A model generated the notes under the pieces. It was not told where the DNA came from. It was given only the letters and a program-made list of their open reading frames with translations, and did no database searches. A program made the translations under genes and the position numbers. Below, piece after piece: positions 19,912 to 32,485 of a stretch of DNA of 64,000 bases. The stretch's first letter is position 1, and every line of letters begins with the position of its first letter. Location: the NCBI RefSeq assembly GCF_012489685.1, contig NC_080043.1, positions 48,251,127 to 48,315,126 on the forward strand, written 5' to 3'. The DNA comes from Lotus japonicus (taxonomy: Eukaryota > Streptophyta > Magnoliopsida > Fabales > Fabaceae).

Positions 19912-21226
19912 TGCAAGTAAATAACACAAGAAAGAGGGGTTTGAATTGTGTACTTGAAAATTGCTTTTAAAAACTTAGGTTTTCGAAAAGAATATTAGTT
20001 GTTGAAACCGTTTAGATAAACTTCTCGTAAATCGTTTAGTGCAGCGGAAATATAAGCAAGGTAAAGCAGGCGATCAACACACACAGATTTATACTGGTTC
20101 ACCCTAAACGATAGGGCTACGTCCAGTACTTGGCCACCACCAAGATTTTCACTAGCAAGTTTTAAGGACTTCTCCGATACAAGTATTATCAAGGACTTAT
20201 CCAACAACTATTATCACCGACTTCTCCAAGTATTCTACAGGACTCCTCCTACAAGTATTGTTCAGGACTTCTCCCACAATCTATTCAAGATTATTTCCCT
20301 CTACAAGATTTCTCTTCGTACAAGAGTATAGGTAGAGACTTTATTGCATTTGAACTCTAAGTGGTTGGGTTCAGATTTGACTTTGTTTCACTTGAGAGTT
20401 CTGGATCTAAGAGAGAAAAGAATAAAGCGATTTGACTCTTTTATGGTACGAGGTTCTCTCTTTCACTTTGCAGAAGTAATGGCTTGGATTTTACACATAG
20501 GAATTTTCTGCTTCGAGCTTTGAATGCTTTGAAGAATGTTGAAATGAATGCTTTTGAGTTCTTGTGCTTGCAGCGTTAATTCTCTTAGTCTTCATTCTTC
20601 ATGAGTGTTTTAAATACTCGCTTTCTAGTTTTGTAGCCGTTGTGAGTCATGATCGAACTGTTGTTCTAGCCGTTGAGAGATGAGATCCATCCGTTGATTC
20701 AAATGACTTCGGTTGGTAGCTTCATTGAATGCATGCTCAGAAACAAGTCTATCCTTTAGCCGAAAAGATAATGTTTGTCTGCTAGTAGGTGGCAATAAAC
20801 TTGGGCTACTTTTCACACATGAGACAATTGAGAAGTTTGATGTTGACAACTTGTCATTTTCCCTTGTTGGTCAGCGTGCCTTTAGCAAAAGTTACATAGT
20901 CTTCACGTTATCTGATTTGAATGAAAGTCAATTGGTTGCAATCTGATTTTGTCTTTGGCGCTCAATATTTCTGACTGATGAGTTGGCATAGGACGGTCAG
21001 AGTGAATAAGCCTTGACTTGAATTATTTTGCTTGCCAAACTGTCTTGTGAGATCTGACGCTTTTTCTTTTTGTGATTATTGAACGTTGAAGCATTTTCGT
21101 GCAAATTGAATTTCTCCTGAAATTCAAATAATTTAAGAAGCTTAGTTGACAATAAAAGTGCTTCTATAAAAATTGTTATGATCTAAATAAGATTTTAAAA
21201 ATGTTAAGGTGCATTTGAACTTAACA
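19912..21226 (-). mobile_element. Copia-type LTR (SIRE/Maximus-like), about 1.3 kb
   Basis: Ends are TG...CA. On the minus strand the 3' end reads TTCAAACCCCTCTTTCTTG, like the 3' ends of the SIRE LTRs here. A TATTTAAAA box sits at about 20607-20615 (GAGTATTTAAA, as in SIRE-1). The left part has an imperfect repeat of CAAGTATT and GGACTTCTCC motifs at 20140-20330. No PBS follows and no target repeat matches (TCAGA versus AAGTA), so it is a rearranged fragment, not a clean solo LTR. Confidence 0.55.
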
Positions 21227-23042
21227 AAGTAAGTTGCCCTCACCTCTCCTCGGCTCAGCTCGATCCAAACCTTAAGGCAAATAGCATTGCTTAGTCACTA
21301 AGAAACGATACCATCTAATAACACTAATCGAAACCGGAAAAAGCTTTCAAAGGTTCAGAGTTCGACATTTAGGCACGAATGGAAGAGTTTCCCTGAATAG
21401 GTGAGTTTTGACTCGATTCAAGTTTTGTACAAAACACTTTGTTCAACAAACTCCAAACTGTGTAGCCTCTTGGGCGAATCCTTAGACACATGAAACCAAC
21501 CCAGAAAATTCTAACATTTTTACTACATGATCAAAAACAAGTCTCTTAAAACGAGCAGCAGAACCTTTGCTCGCTAAAACACACATAACTCGAGCTACAA
21601 AACTCGGAATGACACGAAATCAAAGCCAAAATTTTGACGACTTAAAGGGCTACAATACACTAAAGACCAAACGTGCCCATATTTTATTTTTCTCCCAGTA
21701 CCAACTCCAACAATTCTCGGCCACTATCCAAAATAGGGCTTCCCAAACTTTTTCTCGATCTAATTTAATTCCTAGGTGTTCTTAGGTGATATCTAGGGTA
21801 GGAAAACACTTGGAACAATTATGAGACTTAAAACACAAATAGGGGTATTTTAGTCAAACTATTAGGCTCCAAAAACTCAAATTTGAATTTTTAAAAAAAC
21901 GAATCGGTAGAGTTATAAACAAGTCATTCACTAGCAACTTATCCTAAGGGCGCTAAGCTAGATCGAGACTTTAGGTGTCAAAAAGAAACGGTTGAGTAAA
22001 AATGGGTTTATGGCTAATATTTCATATCTACGGCACCACGGCGAATATCTAAGCGCATGAATCATGAATATGAAGTGTATAGAAGGTATAAAAGGTATTT
22101 GAAAGAAGAAATGAAGTTAAACATACTTTTTTACATAAAGCTCTAAACTTTGAGCATAAAAAGACATGAGAAAGAAGAAAATGATGCAAGGGATATGATC
22201 CTTACGTCGGTGCCTATCCAACGCCACTGAAAACACGACGATCAAATAAGAGATCGCGAAGTTCTTCCCTCCTCTCTCTCTCTCTCCCTTTATAAACTCG
22301 TGGCCCCAAAGGTGAAGAATGAAGAGAATTTGTGATTTTTCTCCTTTTATAGGAGAAGGAAAAAGAAGAAAAACAAAGATTTCACGGGTCTGTTTTTTTT
22401 TTGATACATTCATCTGCTGATTTAAATTGAGTATTCGGCGACAGAATGTCGGAACTCATTTCAGAGCTCATTTAAAATGAGAAAATGACTTAAACGCAGT
22501 CTGCATTAAAAACTGCAGCAGAACTACTTTTTACAATTGACCTCGGATGGGAAAACTTCCTTCACAAGAAAGATTTCTAGCAGCGAAGGAAATTGGATTA
22601 CGCAGATGGAATTTCTGAAAGAAGTTCCGAATGGAAAAGCCTTATGTACAAGGTCTCGCTTAAGTCTCTGCATGAGATAAATTCTAACCTTATCTAGTTT
22701 CCGGAAAGTGAAAACTATCGAGTTTACAGTCGAAAGTTCTGTAAAGGGAAAAATACCTTGTAGGTCTTATTCTCTCTCCCCTGTTGACTAAGTCTTAAAT
22801 GGTGCTCTAGTAGCGGAATTAGTCTTTTTCTGACACTCTCGACCTTAGTCGAGTGTGAAAATGACTCGTGCTATCATTAAAACTGACTATAATACTATAA
22901 TTAAGTATAAACTGAGGGGCCTGGAAAGTTTCACTTGATAACGCACCAAATCCTAGTTTAGGCTCATCTCACGCTCACACGACCACCTAGGCGTGAGTCG
23001 GAAATTATTTATTAATTCGAATGCTAAAACTTGGGTCTTACA
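21227..23042 (-). mobile_element. 5' part of a diverged family A-like LTR
   Basis: On the minus strand it starts TGTAAGACCC at 23042, contains the GACTCACGC block, TATA at 22344-22352, a (TC)n tract near 22275-22290, and ends in the GGGCAACTTAC block of family A. The remaining 3' half is missing at the junction with the copia-type LTR. No gene is present. Confidence 0.7.
22344..22352 (-). promoter_or_regulatory. TATA box of the A-like LTR
   Basis: CTATAAAAG on the minus strand, placed as in the other family A LTRs and followed by TCTTCATTCT and a GAGAGA-rich leader as in the others. Confidence 0.55.
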
Positions 23043-23770
23043 AGGGACCTAGGTCAGACGACAACACAAAGACAGAGACTGTAAGACCTGGATTTACAGA
23101 ACAAGTTTAATTTCTGACTCACGCGTAGAATCAGTGTAAGCGTGACAGGAGTTTGCTGTTCGAGGAAGTTTAATGAAGAAGAAAGTTCAAGAATTGCTTG
23201 AGGAATGTTTCCTAGTTGTGTTAGGGGTTAGTGCGAGTCATCTGCACACCTGCCTTTTGGCGAGAGTGTCCAGAATAGGCTAATTTCGCTTTTAAAGCAA
23301 CGTTTAAGTGAGATTTCAAATCCTTGGAAAATTTAAAGGTTCTCTTTATTTTTCCTTCGACCAGTGTTTCATTTCAGAACCCTGGACTGTACGCATGATA
23401 GTATTCACTTCTCGGAAGTCCGACGACGCTTATTTCTTTGCTTCGAAACCCTAAATTCAATCAGTGAATGAAGACTTTTTCTATTCGGGACTTCTAACAA
23501 AGTTTCTGTCCGCGTTGCCAGATTTTTTTCGACATTTCCAATCTTTCTTCAGAACGAAGTTTTGTCGTCTGACCATCACAGCAAAAAGTAGTTTTTCGGG
23601 ACAGATTAACTTACACCGCTTTTGGGATTTTAGATATCGTTTTTCCCAAATATCAGAGATTTGTTTGGAGTTTTGGAATTCTATCGCCAGAATCTCTCTT
23701 AGAATTCATCGATGAACGTGCTGCAAAAATCAGAATCGCGAAAATTTCATTTTCCCGCGATTTCACCTGC

Positions 23771-23780
23771 CTATAAATAG
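23771..23780 (+). promoter_or_regulatory. LTR promoter TATA box (family A)
   Basis: CTATAAATAG at the conserved position. Confidence 0.7.
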
Positions 23781-25209
23781 TAAAAAAATCAAAATATCTC
23801 CATTTTCTTCCATTTGGGGCGGCGAGTTCAAGGAGAGGAGAGGAGAGAAAAATTTTCGCCGAAACTTGACCGATCTTCGCGCAGTTCGTTCCTACTTCAA
23901 GGTATCGAGGTAACTAGCTTGATTCTTACCTCTGGTCATCGTTTCTATTGCTTTTCTATAGTCGTTTCTGTGCTCAAAGTTTCGAGCTTTTCGTAAAACT
24001 GTCCGTTTTTCTTGATTTTTCGCTTGGGGTATGTTCTGTACGTGCCCAAGAGCCTAGAACCTTCGTCGGTATTCGCCGATTTTGATCGAGTTGTCAAGGA
24101 TTTGAAAAACTGTTTCAAAACCCTTTTTGCGCACATTTAAAACTTTAATGTCGAAAAGTCGTAATCTGACTTCGTGCCTTTAGGATTAGTTGTTACGAAT
24201 GTCGTTAGGATCATTGCTGTCAAATTTGTTTTCCGAAGTGATAACTTTGAGGTTTTGAGCTTTTATTTTGGACTAAAACGCCCCTGGATAACCGTATTTT
24301 GATCCGATCGTCCGAAAATTTTTCCGACAGTTTCTTTGCCTTAGTTTTACCCTAAAACTACCTTGTAAGCTGATTAGATCGAAGAAAAAGAGCCGGAGCT
24401 CTTTTCTCCTTATGGCCGAGAGCTATTTCAAGGGGGGGGGGGAAGTTTTTCGTTTTCGAAAACTTGTCTTTTCGTACTCGATTGTTGTATTCTGAAGCTT
24501 TAATGCTTTGTCTATCGTTAATTCGCTGTATTGTGATCGAACTAATCGATTTTGTTTGGATTCTGCTTTGTTTTCTCCGAGGTTCAGTTGAAGGAACTTT
24601 GGGTTTTGCAGAGCATTTGTGTGGAGGAGATTTAAACCACGAGGCTGGAGCAGCTCGAGGTTAGGGCAACTTACTATTAGCTATGACTGCATGATAGGCG
24701 TCGATGAATTCGACTTATGCTTTACTTTGATGTTGATTATGTTGATGAACTGATGTTATGATGTTTTCTATAACTGATGATGTTGAGATGTTATTGAATT
24801 GTGCGTTTTGATGCGACTTCGGAGTGAGGATTCATTGATCTGGTGTTATTTGATATTTCGGGTTGGATGAACAACCCTAGGCAAGTTCAAATGTGGGGTT
24901 TGAGACTTAGCCATTCGTTGGTATTCGTTGGAATACTTAGACTTTCCCCGGGAAACTTCTTTTGGAGGGTTTTTGGAAAATTAGAATGATTAGAATTTTG
25001 AAAACTAGAGACTTTGCGAGACTTAGACTTCGAGAAATAAACTCATAACCTGACTAATTCAATCCGAAACGTTTTCATTAACGAATAAACCATAGGGAGT
25101 CTCAATGGGAAAATGATTGCGAAAGACGGGGAAAAGTCGACTTTGTCATGGGTTTTGGGGAATTGGGGAATGTCACTGAGGTGAGCTACGATGATGATTG
25201 AAAGTCACC

Positions 25210-25755
25210 GAGTACTCTAGTACTCTTTCTTTGGAGTTGTGTTGTATTGACCGACACTAAACTCTTATTCTAGTACTCTTGTTGTTGGAGTTGTGTTGTA
25301 TTGACCGACACTAAACTCTTATTCTAGTACTCTTGTTGTTGGAGTTGTGTTGTATTGACCGACACTAAACTCTTACTCTAGTACTCTTGTTGTTGGAGTT
25401 GTGTTGTATTGACCGACACTAACTCCGAGTTGTGTTGTATTGACCGACACTAACTCTTGGGCCTTCGAGATTGGGTTTTGAGCTAAACACTTATGTTGTG
25501 AGGACGATTCGATGTTTGGCTAACCATATTGCATCATACATCATTTGGTGAATAACAGGAATGGTTCACCAATGCATCATTTGGTGAATAACGGGAATAG
25601 TTCACCAATGCATCATTTGGTGAAGAATGGGAATGCTTCACCGAAGCATTATTCGATGAGGAACGGGAATGCTTCATCATGCGGTGAATAACGGGAATGG
25701 TTCACCAAGAGTGAAGAACGGGAATGCTTCACTAGTGGCGAGCGGGAACGCGTCA
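25210..25755. repeat. Hairpin arrays in family A LTR
   Basis: GAGTACTCTAGTACTC palindrome at 25210-25225. Five TGTTGTATTGACCGACACT units with pairing arms lie at 25232-25458; three of them are near-identical 69-bp tandem copies. Then six units with an AACGGGAAT-like loop (25545-25755) have stems GGTGAA/TTCACC, GGTGAAG/CTTCACC, GATGAGG/CTTCATC and AGTGAA/TTCACT. Confidence 0.85.
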
Positions 25756-26004
25756 CAAATATCCGGATCATATTGATTGCATTTCACGCATACATTCACT
25801 CTGACTGGAATTGTGTGCTGTTTGATTTATTGAAGCATTGTTAGAGCCAATAACATGCTAGGATTGCTTATATATATATATATCAACATATATATCTATA
25901 CCCCATATCACATGTTGAGTGTATATCTACTTTATTCCGTGAGTTGACCCTAGCGCCTTGGCTTTGGTTTCATGTTTGTGTTTGGGCGGTCGGCCTGCTG
26001 CCAG

Positions 26005-26165
26005 ATGTCGACGGTGGATTGGGTTTCGATGGTCTCTCCCTCGGGGGGATCAGGTTTGAGTTGGAGGACCGTACTGACGAGCGTGGACGTCTGACGGAGG
26101 GAGTTCTACGACGCATGGAGCTGAGCTTCAACTTGCCGTCTTCAGTTCGTTGTGGACTCAGTTAT
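26005..26165 (+). pseudogene. Damaged copy of the intra-LTR ORF
   Basis: It begins after the same CTGCCAG with ATGTCGACGGTGGATTGG. A run of G is one base shorter than in the 14944 copy, so the frame shifts. The middle (around AGHRA) is deleted. The tail RTDERGRLTEGVLRRMELSF is readable only in another frame. Confidence 0.7.
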
Positions 26166-26642
26166 GTGAGCAGTAATGGGAGGGTAGGTTTAGGCAGGCG
26201 TCATACTTTGTGTAGAGCTCTGATTCGTCTTACTTTTGGGACATGGTAGGTTCCCGACGCATGGCTTTTCGTGTGGTTCTTTTATTGAAGGATCACAGTG
26301 AGTCTGTCGGACTGTAGGGGTCTTTGCTTAGGCCATTTTGAGGCCGACTTTCTCTTAGTGGATTGTAATTATAACTTTCTCACTCACGTTTCTGGTTCTG
26401 TATATATTTGCCTACGGGCACACTACTTTGGAGTCACTGCGAGTGCGCGTGACATGGGAGTGCAGCTGAGGCTGTACATGTGTATATATTTGTATATCGG
26501 TTAGTTTAGTTGATGGGTTATGTCTTTATTTTCTATCGCTTTAATTTAAAGGAATCAAACGAAAAAAAATTACCTATTTTCCGCGTAAAGTTTATTTTTG
26601 AGTTACTAAAGTGACACCTGGAAATCAGGGTGTTACAGAGAC

Positions 26643-27235
26643 CAATTTGAGAATTAACCCTTGGTTGATGATCAACTAATTATATTATGGTTGACATGGA
26701 TGAAGTTTAAAAATTGCTGATTTTTTAGCTAAACTAGCCGGGATTGTTGAACTAAAGTGACTTAATTATAGTTTTTATCAATTATGGGACTGAGTTTAGA
26801 AAGAGAAAAATATATGTTTTATAGAGGCTCCTCATAAAACTGTTTGGTGGAGAATTTAACTATAGCAGGTGTTAAACAAACCGTTGTATTTGAAGACACT
26901 TTAATAGTTGTAACAATTTAAAACCGGTTTTTAGAAGGGTCTTTTACGGTGGGTATCTGGTGAGATAAAGATGGTACTTGTACAGCAGAAGAAACAATAT
27001 ATAGCATGTCTTATATGACTAGTAATAAAGAATTATAATGCGTACCTTCTTATTGTTAAGAATGAAGAAGAACGTCAATTTACCAATCCTAATAAGCAAT
27101 CACGAATAATGATAATGTCAAGAGAGGATTAGAGAAATCCTAGTGTGAGAGTAAACTTCTTAATTTTCTAATAAGCAGCGTATAGAGTATGACAAAGTCC
27201 TTCATAGATGAGGGCAGAGTAAGTGAATGGCCTAA
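26643..27235. other. No gene; AT-rich DNA between two solo LTRs, possibly CACTA interior
   Basis: Nearly 600 bp without a credible ORF. It contains AACCGTTGTA and ACCGGTTTTTAGAAGG motifs resembling the subterminal AACGGTT motifs of the terminus at 31268. It is continuous with 31042-31268 once the LTR at 27236-31036 is removed. Confidence 0.35.
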
Positions 27236-28191
27236 TGTAACACCCCGATTTCCAGGTGTCACTTTAGTAACCAAAAATAATCTTTACGCGGAAAACAAGT
27301 AATTTTTTTTCGTTTTCTTTCCTTTAAATCAAAACGATAAAGAAGTAAAGACAAAACCCAACTACTAAACTAACCGATATACATCAAATATAAACATGTA
27401 CAGCCTCAGCTGCACTTCCACGTCACACACACTCGCAGTGACTCCAAAGTAGTGTGCCCGTAGGCAAATATTTACAGATCCAGAAGTGTGAGTGAGAAAA
27501 AAATATAATTACAAACCACTAGGAGAAAGTCGGCCTCAAAATGGCCTAAGCAAAGACCCCTATGGTCCGACTGACTCACTGTGATCCCTCCGTAAGAGAA
27601 CCACACAAAAAGCCATGCATCGGGAACTTACCCTGTCCCAAAAGCAAAACGAATCAGAGCTATTACAGTAACAACCAACTCCAAAAGACTCTAACCACCC
27701 ATACCCCACACTACTATCATCGACCCTCCCTCGATCAGGCATGAAGTCCGGGTCCTCGTCGAAAGCTTCAGTAATAGTCGTTCCGCTCCGGGTCTTTCCC
27801 GCACAACGAATCATCACGAACCGGCTGACAGACGCCTGGCAGCAGGCCGACCGCCCAAACACAAACATACAAACAAAGCCAAGGCGCTAGGGTCAACTTA
27901 CAGAATACAATAGATATACAATCAACTTGTGATAAAGGGGGTATATACATAGGTTGTATATATATACATATAAGTTATGTATTGCCTACTCTAAGGTATA
28001 TACATAGCATGTTCTCGAATCTCCTACACAGTTCAATCATTAATACCTAACGATGTTCATCAACATCAAATCATCATAATCTCAACATATGAAGTTAGGT
28101 GATAAGGTTAGTCAAACAATGTATCGTCCTCCCAACACACACGTATCCAACTAAACCAATGTTCCCTGTCGTTGCCCTAGGGTAAACGACG

Positions 28192-28700
28192 ATGAAATCT
28201 CACGCTTCCATGAAGTCTCACGCTTCAATGGGGTCTTACGCTTTCACGAAGTCTCACGCTTCAGTGAAATCTCACACATTCACGAAGTCTCACGCTTCAG
28301 TGAAGTTTCGCGCCTTCACGAAGTCTCACGCTTCAGTGAAGTTGCACGCCTCCGCAAAGTCTCCCGCTTCAGCAAAGGTGTACGCCTCCGCAAAGTCTCC
28401 CGTTTCAGCGAAGGTTCCCGTCTCCACGAGGTCTCCCGCCTCAGTGAAGTTTCTGCTTTCACGAAGTCTCACGCCTCAGTGAAGCTTACTCACTTTCACG
28501 AAGTCTCACGCTTCAGTGAAGTTCCATGCTTTCACGAAGTCTCACGCCTCAGTGAAGCTTCCCGTTCTTCACTATGGATGGACCATTCCCGTTATCCATC
28601 CTGGATGAACCATTCCCGTTATTCATCCTTGGTGAACCATTCCCGTTATTCACCATATGATATGCACAGGTGAACCATTCCCGTTATTCACCCGATTGAT
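28192..28700. repeat. Two adjoining hairpin array types in a mosaic LTR
   Basis: 28192-28560 repeats the TTCAC/GTGAA array of 5036-5400. 28568-28692 has four units with loop CCATTCCCGTTA and stems GATGGA/TCCATC, GATGAA/TTCATC, GGTGAA/TTCACC and GGTGAA/TTCACC: the loop is constant and the stems co-vary. Confidence 0.85.
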
Positions 28701-30335
28701 GCAATATGGTTAGCCAAACAACGAATCGCCCTTACCACGGAAGTGTTTAGCTCACAACCCAATCCCAACAAAACCATGAGTTAGTGTCGGTCAATACAAC
28801 ACAACTCCCACCACAAAACCCACAAACAAGCCCAGAGTCTGTGCCGGTCAATACAGCACGACTCGAACAACACTCCCAAGAGTACTAGAGTACTCGGTGA
28901 CTTTCAATCATCACCATAGCTCACCTTAGTGGCTTTCCCCAATTCCAAAACTCTCCAAACCCACAACAAAAGCCGACTTTTCCCCGTCTTTCGTAAATAT
29001 TTTCCCCTTTAGTTCTCCTATGATTATTCGTTTAGTAAAAACGTTTCGAATTGAATTAGTCAAGTTATGAGTTTACTTCTCAAAGTCTAAGTCTCCCAGA
29101 GTCTCTAGTTTTCGAAATTCTAATCATTCTAAGTTTTCCAAAAACCCTCCAAAAGAAGTTTCCCGGGGAAAGTCTAAGTATTCAAACGAATCCCAACAAA
29201 TGGCTAAGCCTCAAACCCCTCGTTTGGACTTGCCTAGGGTTGTTCATCCAACCCGAAATGTCAAAGATCACCAGATCAATGAATCTCCACTCCGAAGTCG
29301 CGTCAAAACGCTCAATCCAACACAACATCAACATCAAGTTATGAAAACATTCATAACAATAAACCATCATCATAATCAATATCATAGCAAAGCATAAGTC
29401 GAATTTATCGACGCCTATTATGAAATCATAGCTAATATATATGTAAGTTGCCCTAACCTCGAGCTGTTCCAGCTTCGCAAACAAAGTTCTCCTCAAACAA
29501 TTGCTCTGAGTCTTCCAAAGTTCCCTCAACTGAACCTCGGAGAAAAACAAAGCAGAATCCAAACAAAATCGATTAGTTCGATCGCAAAACAATACATAAA
29601 CGATAGACAAAGCATTAAAGCTTCAGAATAGGACAATCAGGTACGAAAAGACAAGTTTTCGAAACCGAAAAACTCCCCCCTAAAGGAAATAGTCCACGGC
29701 CTCAAAGGAAAAAGGGCTTCGGCTCTTTTTCTTTGATCAAATCAATTCACAAGGTAGTTTTAGGGTAAAACTAAGGCAAAGAAACTGTCAGAACAATTTT
29801 CGGACAATCGGGCCGAAATACGACTTCGCAGGGGCATTTTGGTCCAAAAAAAGGCTCAAAACTTCAAAGTTATCCGTTCTGAAAACAGATTTGACAGCAA
29901 CGATCCTCATGACATCCGTGACAACAAATCCTAAAGGCACGAAGTCAGATTATAGCTTTACGACAATAAAGTTTCGAAATGTGAGACAAAAAGAGTTTTG
30001 AGTCAATTTTTCAGATCCTGGACAACTGAATCGCAATCAGAGTTTACTGACAGAGGCTTTAGACTCAGGGGAACATAAGGAACCTAACCCAAGCGAGAAA
30101 TCAGAGAAATCGGACAATTTTAGAAAAAGCTCAAAACTTAGAGCACAGAAACGATTTCAGAAACGAAACAGAAACAACAATCAGAGGTAGGAATCGTGTT
30201 AGTTACCTTGATACCTAGAAGTAGGGACGAACTGCACGAAGATTGGTCAAGGTTTCGCGAAAATCTCCTCCCCCCTTGCTCTCCACGAATTTGGGCCTCC
30301 AATGGTGAAAATGAGAGGATTTTTGCTTTTTCGCG

Positions 30336-30345
30336 CTATTTATAG
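30336..30345 (-). promoter_or_regulatory. LTR promoter TATA box (family A)
   Basis: CTATAAATAG on the minus strand at the conserved position. Confidence 0.7.
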
Positions 30346-31041
30346 GCGGGTGAAATCGCGGGAAAATGAAAATTTCGCGATTCCGATTTTTGCAGCACGT
30401 TCACCAAGGAATTCTAAGAGAGATTCTGGCGTCAGAAATCCAGAACTCAAAACAAATATCTATGATATGGGAAAAACGATATCGAAATCTCAAAAGCGGT
30501 GTAAGTTAAATCTGTCCCGAAAAACTACTTTTTGCTGTGATCGCCGGACGACAAAACTTCCTTCTGAAGAAAGATTAGAAACGTCGAAAAAAATCTGGCA
30601 ACGCGGACGGAATCTTCGCTAGAAGTCCCGAATAGAAAAAGTCTTCATCCATTGCTCGAAAATAGGGTTTCGAAGCAAAGAAATTAGCGTCGGCGGACAT
30701 CCGAAAAGTGAAACCTATCGTGCGTACAGTCCAGAGTTCCGAAATGAAACGCTGGTCGATGGAAAAATAAAGAGAAACTTTAAATTTTCCGAGAGTTCGA
30801 AATCTCACTCAAAACGTTGCTTTAAGAGCGAAATAGCCTATTCTGGACACGCTCGCCATAAGGCAGGTGTGCAGACGACTCGCACTAACTCCGAAAACAA
30901 CTACGCAACATTCCTCAAGCAATTCCTGAACTTTCTTCTTCATTAATCTTTCTCAAATGTCAAACTCCTGTCACGCTTACACTGATTCTACGTGTGAGTC
31001 GGAAACTTAACTTGTTCTGAAAATCCAGGTCTTACACCTAA

Positions 31042-31268
31042 CTTATCACAAGTCATTCATCAGAAAAGAGCAATTATTATAATCATCAAGTGGTTAAGCG
31101 CTATAATTAATATGAATTCTCATTAATTGATATATTAATAATTCAAAGATTACATATTCTAATTAACTCATTAATGTTAATCCATAAAATATCCAACATC
31201 TACAACGGTTCAAAACTGCTTTAAAAGGGAAAAAATAACCGTTATAAAAGCTCTTTTCTAGTGTAGTG
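31042..31268 (-). mobile_element. Terminal region of a CACTA-like DNA transposon
   Basis: Read on the minus strand the end is CACTACACTAGAAAAG followed by AACGGTT-type subterminal motifs, the usual look of plant CACTA ends. The possible 3-bp target repeat is ATA at 31269-31271. The other terminus was not found, so the size is unknown. Confidence 0.5.
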
Positions 31269-31294
31269 ATAACACCGCTCAGCGTCGTCGCCAA

Positions 31295-31433
31295 TTGTAG
31301 AATATATTTTTGAATTTTCAATATTGTGTATAAACATTGCAACTTTTATTAAATATATTCATTTTTTTGTAGAACATATTTTTGAATTTTCGATATTATT
31401 TAAAAATAATGCAACTTTTATTAACTATATTGA
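31295..31433. repeat. Direct duplication of a roughly 70-bp AT-rich unit
   Basis: Two copies of a unit containing ATATTTTTGAATTTTC and GCAACTTTTATTAA.TATATT lie side by side. Confidence 0.7.
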
Positions 31434-32459
31434 TTTGATATCTCTTGCTGTAGCGTTTATTTCCTATCTCTTGTTTTGCGCACTTTGGTTAAATCGAGTT
31501 AACGTGTAGAGTATGATGGAAAAGAGGATGGTTGGGAGTTGGAGTTGGAGTTTAATTAGTGAATTTTAGCCTCATTATGCATGGACCGAAATGGCATGAA
31601 TCTTAATTTTGATTGGTGTCCCTTGTTGGAAATATTAGGAAGACAGTTGCGTCGTGGACAAACCACTGTCTTAAAAGTAAAATTCCGACAGATCTCCGGT
31701 GCAATCCATTGTCGAGTTTGTTCCCCAAGGTTAGCACAGCCACACACAAGGTACTGTGCATTCAACATCTTAACGTGCTGAAATCTCTACAACAATGCTC
31801 AGAATATAAAAAAGGTGATGGTAGATATTTATTTTCTCTATTCTCTACAACCACTCTAGTTTTCCTTTCCATACCTCTATAAGCTGAACGTGGTGCTCCT
31901 CATATATATTACAAAACCTTCTCCTCTTATCAAAGGGTAATAAGACACTTTTAAAGGCATTGAAAACCAAGGCTGTAACGCACACAAAACTTCAACAGCC
32001 ATATCCATAATTAGAATCCTAACGGTATGGTCATTAAGTTTAAAGCCGTGAGTGGAAAATATAAACCCCATTAATTGATTAAAATGTTGGAATAAAATCA
32101 TTTGAATGTCATTATTTCATCAATCCTCCACTAATGGCAAGCAAATGATTATAAAATTTCTGAGCAAAAGAAAGTTAATTTTTGTGCTTAAGTGTTAATG
32201 TCCAAATGATTGAATTAACACGTAGTGGAGTGAGGTAACAACTTTTGTCAAAAGAGTGAATGAATCTTGAACTAGTTTGACTTGGTTGGAACCCCCACCA
32301 CACACACCATAACTTTAAAATGTAGAGACTCCACGATAAAATATTAAAGCCATTTTCTGAACCTTGGGATACACGTGAGTGTTTTAGAAAGATTTCTCAA
32401 GTATTTCATAGACAGCGGCTTTTACCATCTCACTCGCATATTTATTCACATAATTATTA
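31434..32459. other. No recognisable feature
   Basis: About 1 kb of AT-rich DNA. Frames of 66-89 codons at 31556-31882 overlap on both strands and match nothing I know. Confidence 0.4.
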
Positions 32460-32485
32460 AATGCATCTAACAAGAATTTAGGTGC

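Larger units (their letters stand above)
23080..26637 (+). mobile_element. Solo LTR of family A (3.56 kb)
   Basis: Starts TGTAAGACCT and ends GGGTGTTACA with perfect GAGAC repeats (23075-23079 and 26638-26642). TATA at 23771. Hairpin arrays lie at 25210-25755. The intra-LTR ORF is present but damaged (26005-26165). Confidence 0.92.
27236..31036 (-). mobile_element. Solo LTR of family A (3.8 kb), mosaic
   Basis: On the minus strand it starts TGTAAGACCT at 31036 and ends GGGTGTTACA at 27236. Perfect CCTAA repeats flank it (27231-27235 and 31037-31041). The 3' third (27370-28560) is nearly identical to 4200-5400. From 28563 on it instead matches the hairpin type of the 14944 and 23080 LTRs. The MSMA(D/E)WF domain is absent. 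Confidence 0.92.

Noticed and set aside
31556..31882. Frames of 66-89 codons on both strands near the CACTA terminus
   Set aside because: No recognisable motif, both strands open by chance, no splice or promoter context.
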